A stretch of 24,975 nucleotides of DNA from assembly GCA_964507925.1 (NCBI GenBank), contig CAZDRB010000004.1, positions 1 through 24,975 of the forward strand, given 5' to 3'. This DNA is from CAZDRB01 sp964507925. GTDB lineage: Bacteria; Patescibacteriota; Microgenomatia; UBA1400; UBA12108. The translations under genes were made by a program, and so were the position numbers. Under the pieces are notes generated by a model. That model saw nothing but the letters and a program-made list of their open reading frames with translations, was not told the DNA's origin and did no database searches. This document shows, piece after piece, positions 22,070 through 24,975 of the stretch. Positions within the stretch are counted from its first letter, which is position 1. Each line of letters opens with the position of its first letter.

Positions 22070-22777
22070 ATGTCTGGACACAGTAAGTGGAGTACTATCA
22101 AACACAAAAAAGCAGTCAACGACGCAGTCAAGGGATCGGTTTTTACCAAAATGGCAAAGGCAATTACGATCGCGGTCAAGCTAGGTGGGGGGGTCGGCTC
22201 TCCTGAGACTAATTTTTCGCTCCGACTGGCGATGGACCGTGCTCGCAGTGTGAATATGCCAAAGGAGAAAATTGACCGCGCAATCGAACGCGGGATGCAC
22301 AAGGGAGAGGGAGAAGAGCTTGCAGAGCTTTTGATCGAGGCTTTTGGACCTGATCAAGTTTTGGTTTTGATCGAGGCGGTGAGTGACAATCGCAACCGAA
22401 CGGTCGCTGAACTACGAGTATTGATCGAGAAGAATGGGGGAGTGATGGGATCACAAGGGAGTGTTGCCCATATGTTTGAGCGGGTGGGGATAGTTACGAC
22501 ACGCGCCAAGTTGGACGAGGAAGCAGAGCTTGAGCTTATTGATTACGGTGTGATTGATGTAGTGGATCAGGAGGGTGAGCTCACGATTTATACAAACCCT
22601 GAGTCGTTGCACCGAGTGATTGAACACCTTGATCGTGAGGGGATTGTGGCGGAGGGGAGTCTCGGGTATCGTCCCAAGGCCACGGTCGAGGTTGCAGATT
22701 CGAGCCGGATTGAGAGCTTTTTGAGCGCAGTTTCGCAGTATGACGACGTACAAGGAGTGTATGCTAATTGGGGATAA
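22070..22777 (+). CDS. yebC: YebC/PmpR family protein (TACO1 homologue)
   Basis: 235 residues. The start MSGHSKWSTIKHKKAVNDA is diagnostic; then FTKMAKAITIAVKLGGG, LRLAMDRARSVNMPKEKIDRAIERG, EAVSDNRNRTVAELRVLIEKNGGVMGSQGSVAHMFE and a third domain ending DDVQGVYANW. The family has been described as DNA-binding regulators; more recently members have been linked to relief of ribosome stalling at proline-rich sequences, and the mitochondrial TACO1 acts in translation. The N-terminal YEGYG block seen in many relatives is missing here. Leaderless promoter; overlaps the following membrane protein gene. Confidence 0.95.
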   Translation: MSGHSKWSTIKHKKAVNDAVKGSVFTKMAKAITIAVKLGGGVGSPETNFSLRLAMDRARSVNMPKEKIDRAIERGMHKGEGEELAELLIEAFGPDQVLVLIEAVSDNRNRTVAELRVLIEKNGGVMGSQGSVAHMFERVGIVTTRAKLDEEAELELIDYGVIDVVDQEGELTIYTNPESLHRVIEHLDREGIVAEGSLGYRPKATVEVADSSRIESFLSAVSQYDDVQGVYANWG

Positions 22778-23579
22778 AAGGCGAGCATCGATCAATAAAA
22801 TTACTCTCTCGAAGAGGCGTAAATTTTTGCTGGTTTCGGTGTTGTTGTCGATTGGACTTCTTATTGTTCAACGGTTGCCGGTTGAGTCACGCTATAGCGC
22901 GATCTTGTTTTTTGCAATCGCAGCATACCTACTCACCGCGTGGTCACTACTAAAGGATCTGCGGGGGATTAACTGGGTAGTCAACTTGATCTTGCCGACC
23001 ATGTATCCGGTTGCTGTTGCGTTGTTTTATTTTTTATTGCCACAGTCTGCTGGGACCAGGACGGTGGTTGTAGGCATGTTCACTGTTTCGATGTATGCGC
23101 TACTATTGACTGCCAATATCTTTGCCGTAGCCTCAATCCGAACTATTCAATTACTGAGAGCTGCTAGGGTAGTCGGATTTTTGCTTTCTATTTTAACGAG
23201 CGTGTTTTTGTACCACGTGGTGTTTTCGCTTCGCCCGTCAGCAGGGGTTGTGGGACTACTAGTTTTTGCGACGTCCTTGCCAATACTTTGGCAGGGGGCG
23301 TGGTCGTATGTTGCCTCGAGTACAGTCAAGAAAGAGTTTTATTATGGACTGGTTGGGGCGACGATACTTGCCGAGATGGCGATCGCGCTGTCGTTCTGGC
23401 AGATCGACGTACCCCTGGCAAGTATAGTGCTTGCGATGGGGATGTATGTCACTCTTGGCTTGTTTCAGCACGACCTGGAGGGCAGATTGTTTCAGCGCAC
23501 CATTCAGGAATATTTGGGCTTTGCTTTGATTGTTTTTGCGGTTGTAAGCTATGCAGTGATGAGTAGGTGGATGAGATAA
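22761..23579 (+). CDS. integral membrane protein, about nine helices (DUF5656-like)
   Basis: 272 residues. After a basic start (DKRRASINKITLSKRRKF) there are about nine hydrophobic segments, e.g. FLLVSVLLSIGLLIVQ, SAILFFAIAAYLLTAWSLL, LILPTMYPVAVALFYFLLP, VVVGMFTVSMYALLLTANIFAVA, and a last one near the end (YLGFALIVFAVVSYAVM). No transporter motif stands out. It resembles uncharacterised polytopic proteins of CPR genomes (DUF5656, recalled, not searched). ATG 22761 follows AAGGAG (22752-22757) by a tight 3 nt; ATG 22740 is the alternative. Either start overlaps yebC. Confidence 0.7.
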   Translation: MLIGDKRRASINKITLSKRRKFLLVSVLLSIGLLIVQRLPVESRYSAILFFAIAAYLLTAWSLLKDLRGINWVVNLILPTMYPVAVALFYFLLPQSAGTRTVVVGMFTVSMYALLLTANIFAVASIRTIQLLRAARVVGFLLSILTSVFLYHVVFSLRPSAGVVGLLVFATSLPILWQGAWSYVASSTVKKEFYYGLVGATILAEMAIALSFWQIDVPLASIVLAMGMYVTLGLFQHDLEGRLFQRTIQEYLGFALIVFAVVSYAVMSRWMR

Positions 23580-23706
23580 TTTTTTTGTGGTCGGGCAACC
23601 CGCCATCAACTCAGATGTTGCACAGACTGCTTATTCAGCCGTTTTGCAAATCTGATTTTGATAGTCGGGCAAGGGGGGAGGGGGGAGAGAGGAGATTCTG
23701 GAATTA

Positions 23707-23801
23707 TCCTATAATAATTATAGGCTTTTCACGAATAGTCCTATAACTTTTCACAAATGTGGATAAAAAGTATCCGACCTTTGCACAACTTATGTGAACA
23801 G
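23707..23801. other. DnaA-box cluster with A+T-rich palindrome, candidate replication origin element
   Basis: TGTGGATAA (23758-23766) is a perfect reversed DnaA box. CTTTTCACA (23747-23755) and CTTTGCACA (23779-23787) match TTWTNCACA at 8 of 9 positions; CTTTTCACG (23725-23733) and TGTGAACAG (23793-23801) match at 7 of 9. A perfect A+T-rich palindrome CCTATAAT-A-ATTATAGG covers 23708-23724. The block CCTATAA...CTTTTCAC(G/A)AAT occurs twice. No dnaA gene is nearby, so origin function is unproven. Confidence 0.5.
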
Positions 23802-23807
23802 GTTTGA

Positions 23808-23855
23808 TATAGTTTGACCAGCCTCGCCGAGGCGAGCCTAGGCGGGTATAGTTTG
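23808..23855. repeat. GC-rich palindromic element between 9-bp direct repeats
   Basis: The core holds GCCTCG-C-CGAGGC (23821-23833) and GCCTAGGC (23836-23843), like the interspersed palindromes of many CPR genomes. It is bounded by TATAGTTTG at 23808-23816 and 23847-23855, as a target-site duplication would be. Each copy carries TATAGT, and the first makes an extended -10 (TG-A-TATAGT, 23805-23813). Confidence 0.5.
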
Positions 23856-23858
23856 TCA

Positions 23859-24105
23859 TTCCACCTCGGGTAGTGCTAGGTACTTCCAGATGTTACATCT
23901 GGTAGAGGAGGAAGTGCGTAAAAAGGTAGATAAATTTGGACGGATTAATGGTAACGAAGGGTGGGAGCTGCCTTAATTCGGGCGCTATTAGCCATGTAGG
24001 CCCGTGCACCCCTATCGAGGTATGTCTACCTGCAGAGAAGTGATAATCTAGTACGTCGCACAATATATCTTTTACGACATAATACCTAGATTCGATAGGG
24101 GGCGG
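23859..24105 (+). ncRNA. candidate structured RNA, unknown class (strand inferred)
   Basis: Several nested perfect helices in a stretch with no ORF. CCAGATGT-T-ACATCTGG (23886-23902) lies on GTACTT/AAGTGC (23880-23885 with 23912-23917). GGGTG/CACCC (23959-23963 with 24007-24011) encloses CGGGC/GCCCG (23979-23983 with 24000-24004), which holds GCTATTAGC. CCCCTATCGA/TCGATAGGGG (24009-24018 with 24092-24101) encloses AGGTA-TGTC-TACCT (24018-24031) and AATCTAG/CTAGATT (24045-24051 with 24086-24092), the latter over GTCG/CGAC. -10-like TATAGT sites lie upstream on the plus strand. I could not match it to RNase P RNA, tmRNA, SRP or 6S RNA. Confidence 0.45.
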
Positions 24106-24347
24106 GATAAATTTAGATTTTGCAATTTATATTTTGGAATTGCCGGTTAATTGCCCTTTCCCCGCCATTTGTATGTTTAATCTTCCCCTATCTCCCGCGC
24201 TCCCCCAAAATGACCCTTTCCGAAGCAAACCCGTAAAAAACAGCCATTTTGCACCGACTAACTGATCATCTATGCCTGGAAACGAGCTGTACAATCGATT
24301 CTACGGCCTCGTGATCTGGTGGCAACAAGGAAATACCAGGGAAAACT

Positions 24348-24607
24348 CTATTTAGAATCAGTTGGATCGTAGTTAAGCTCGTCTACTAGCCAATCATAGT
24401 ACCCTTGGGATACGTGGGCGGTAGGAATGGCTATAATGCACGGGACGTCGTAGGTATGGACCTTGCACACTTCGGCTTCTAAGTCGGCGTATCGCGACTC
24501 CCTGGTTTTAGCTATTAAAACAACTTCCCTAGGAGGTGCTTACCGATGGATTCGGCTTGTTTTACGCTGTCACAGGTAATATAGACCATGAGTAAGTCAC
24601 TTTTCAT
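24348..24607 (-). pseudogene. cutA: cutA (divalent-cation tolerance protein), internal deletion and frameshift
   Basis: Minus-strand ATG 24607 begins MKSDLLMVYITCDSVKQAES, the first strand and helix of CutA, then IGKHLLGKLF and TAA at 24515. From 24527 another frame continues EVVLIAKTRESRYADLE, then KVHTYDVPCIIAIPTAHVSQGYYDWL, the second half of CutA, to TAG at 24350. The middle of the family (roughly VACVNIIPGxxSxYxWxGxIExD, about 25-30 residues) is missing between LLG and EVVL, and the join changes frame. The intact protein would be a ~105-residue trimer. An assembly error is possible but would have to remove ~80 bp. Confidence 0.85.
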
Positions 24608-24613
24608 ATTATC

Positions 24614-24619
24614 ATTTTA
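24614..24619 (-). promoter_or_regulatory. -10 element of the cutA remnant, leaderless type
   Basis: Minus-strand TAAAAT, then GATAAT (6 nt) and the ATG at 24607, the same spacing as at intact genes in this window. The promoter appears preserved although the gene is broken. Confidence 0.5.
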
Positions 24620-24674
24620 CCTTACACTGCAAGCTTGACTCCATGCTATTTATGTCGCACAATGATAACAAGAT

Positions 24675-24704
24675 CAGGGTAATTTTTCTATCTCCCCTAC
24701 CCTG
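24675..24704. repeat. inverted repeat CAGGGTA / TACCCTG
   Basis: A perfect 7-bp inverted repeat with a 16-nt pyrimidine-rich loop, upstream of the recombinase gene. It is a possible operator or weak hairpin; there is no T run after it. Confidence 0.45.
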
Positions 24705-24707
24705 TTA

Positions 24708-24740
24708 ACTATAGGATTAGTATATATATGACTATAGGAT
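24708..24740. repeat. two direct copies of ACTATAGGAT, 23 bp apart
   Basis: ACTATAGGAT at 24708-24717 and 24731-24740, separated by an A+T-rich stretch, about two helical turns between copies. The core TATAGGA also occurs reversed (TCCTATA) at 23707-23713 and 23739-23745. A GGATATATCC palindrome follows at 24792-24801. It may bind a regulator or the recombinase. Confidence 0.5.
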
Positions 24741-24841
24741 ATATACTTATCTTTAAATAGTGTGCTATTGGTGTGTATGTGCAAAAAAGACGGATATATC
24801 CTTACCAATTTTTATTCTCGATGTTTGGCAGTTGAAATAGC

Positions 24842-24975
24842 ATGACTGCTAACTCTAAAACTCCCACACTCTCGGCTTGCATTGAGGAGTACCTCGAGTA
24901 CCTCATGATTGAGCGTCAGGTATCGCCTTTTACGATCCGTAACTATAGATTTTATCTAAACAAGTTTAATTCTTG
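24842..24975 (+). CDS. tyrosine recombinase (XerC/XerD type), N-terminal part
   Basis: Only the first ~44 residues are in the window; the gene runs off the right edge. TLSACIEEYLEYLMIERQVSPFTIRNYRFYLNKF is the core-binding (SAM-like) domain start of Xer-type recombinases (compare ...YLxxLxxERxxSxxTxxxYxxDLxxF). The catalytic domain is outside, so a chromosomal Xer role (dimer resolution at dif) cannot be told from a mobile-element integrase. No good ribosome binding site; TATTCT at 24813-24818 is a possible -10. Confidence 0.8.
   Translation, partial: MTANSKTPTLSACIEEYLEYLMIERQVSPFTIRNYRFYLNKFNS

Larger units (their letters stand above)
23580..24347. other. intergenic block without a recognisable protein gene
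   Basis: It contains in order: a T run after the stop codon; a purine tract at 23670-23694 with two runs of six G; a DnaA-box cluster (23707-23801); a palindromic element in a direct repeat (23808-23855); a candidate structured RNA (about 23859-24105); and a C-rich stretch (24150-24215) with GCAATT/AATTGC and CAAAATG/CATTTTG inverted repeats. No reading frame in either strand looked like a protein. Confidence 0.7.

Noticed and set aside
23670..23694. G-quadruplex in the G-rich purine tract
   Set aside because: Only two long G runs are present; four separate tracts with proper loops are not clear.
23880..24101. RNase P RNA or tmRNA for the structured block
   Set aside because: GAGGAGGAAGTGC at 23905-23917 only loosely recalls the RNase P GAGGAAAGTCC core, and no ACAGAA-type partner, tmRNA tag or tRNA-like ends are present.
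24272..24355. 27-residue plus-strand ORF, MPGNELYNRFYG...
   Set aside because: Closed by a nearby upstream TGA, no ribosome binding site or promoter at leaderless distance, and it overlaps the end of the cutA remnant; too short to support.
1..24975. CRISPR array or complete insertion sequence
   Set aside because: No regularly spaced repeats and no transposase gene were seen.

Overview
The window looks like a piece of chromosome from a Candidate Phyla Radiation (Patescibacteria) bacterium. This is an inference from several signs: small, tightly packed and often overlapping housekeeping genes; an rpsF-ssb-rpsR cluster with no rplI (bL9) after it; a zinc-knuckle GNAT of a type I associate with CPR genomes; small membrane and LytR_C-type proteins; and GC-rich interspersed palindromes. 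TGA is used as an ordinary stop, so the SR1/Gracilibacteria code does not apply.

Layout. 1-4089 (+): the end of an alpha/beta hydrolase, glutamate dehydrogenase, an ABC-F ATPase and YchF, nearly all overlapping. 4111-6453 (+): rpsF, ssb, rpsR, then a CtpA-type S41 protease. 6457-11092 (-): hypothetical protein, M20 peptidase, GNAT, hisS, rpmE and prfA. 11093-11327: intergenic DNA with tandem hairpins and a terminator. 11328-12440 (-): two exported or membrane-anchored proteins. 12500-14411 (+): a metal-site-less MBL-fold protein, dnaB and tRNA-Leu(CAA). 14412-16215: an A+T-rich island of unrecognised genes beside the tRNA. 16218-18679: a YdjM-like membrane protein (-), an Lgt homologue lacking catalytic residues, a TraR/DksA zinc finger protein and an RluA-type pseudouridine synthase. 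18743-23579: an orphan gene, queA (-), a LytR_C protein, a TPR protein (-), yebC and a nine-helix membrane protein. 23580-24841: 1.3 kb without an intact gene, holding a DnaA-box cluster, a candidate structured RNA, a palindromic element in a 9-bp duplication, a deleted cutA and repeats before a tyrosine recombinase that runs off the end.

The strongest general signal is in the promoters. At about a dozen transcription-unit starts a good -10 hexamer lies only 6-7 nt before the ATG, so the mRNA should start at or one base before the start codon (leaderless). Genes inside operons instead often carry AAGGAG-like sites. This sets several start codons (hisS, queA, the TPR gene). The other main points are the unexplained intergenic block at the right end and the Lgt-like probable pseudoenzyme.
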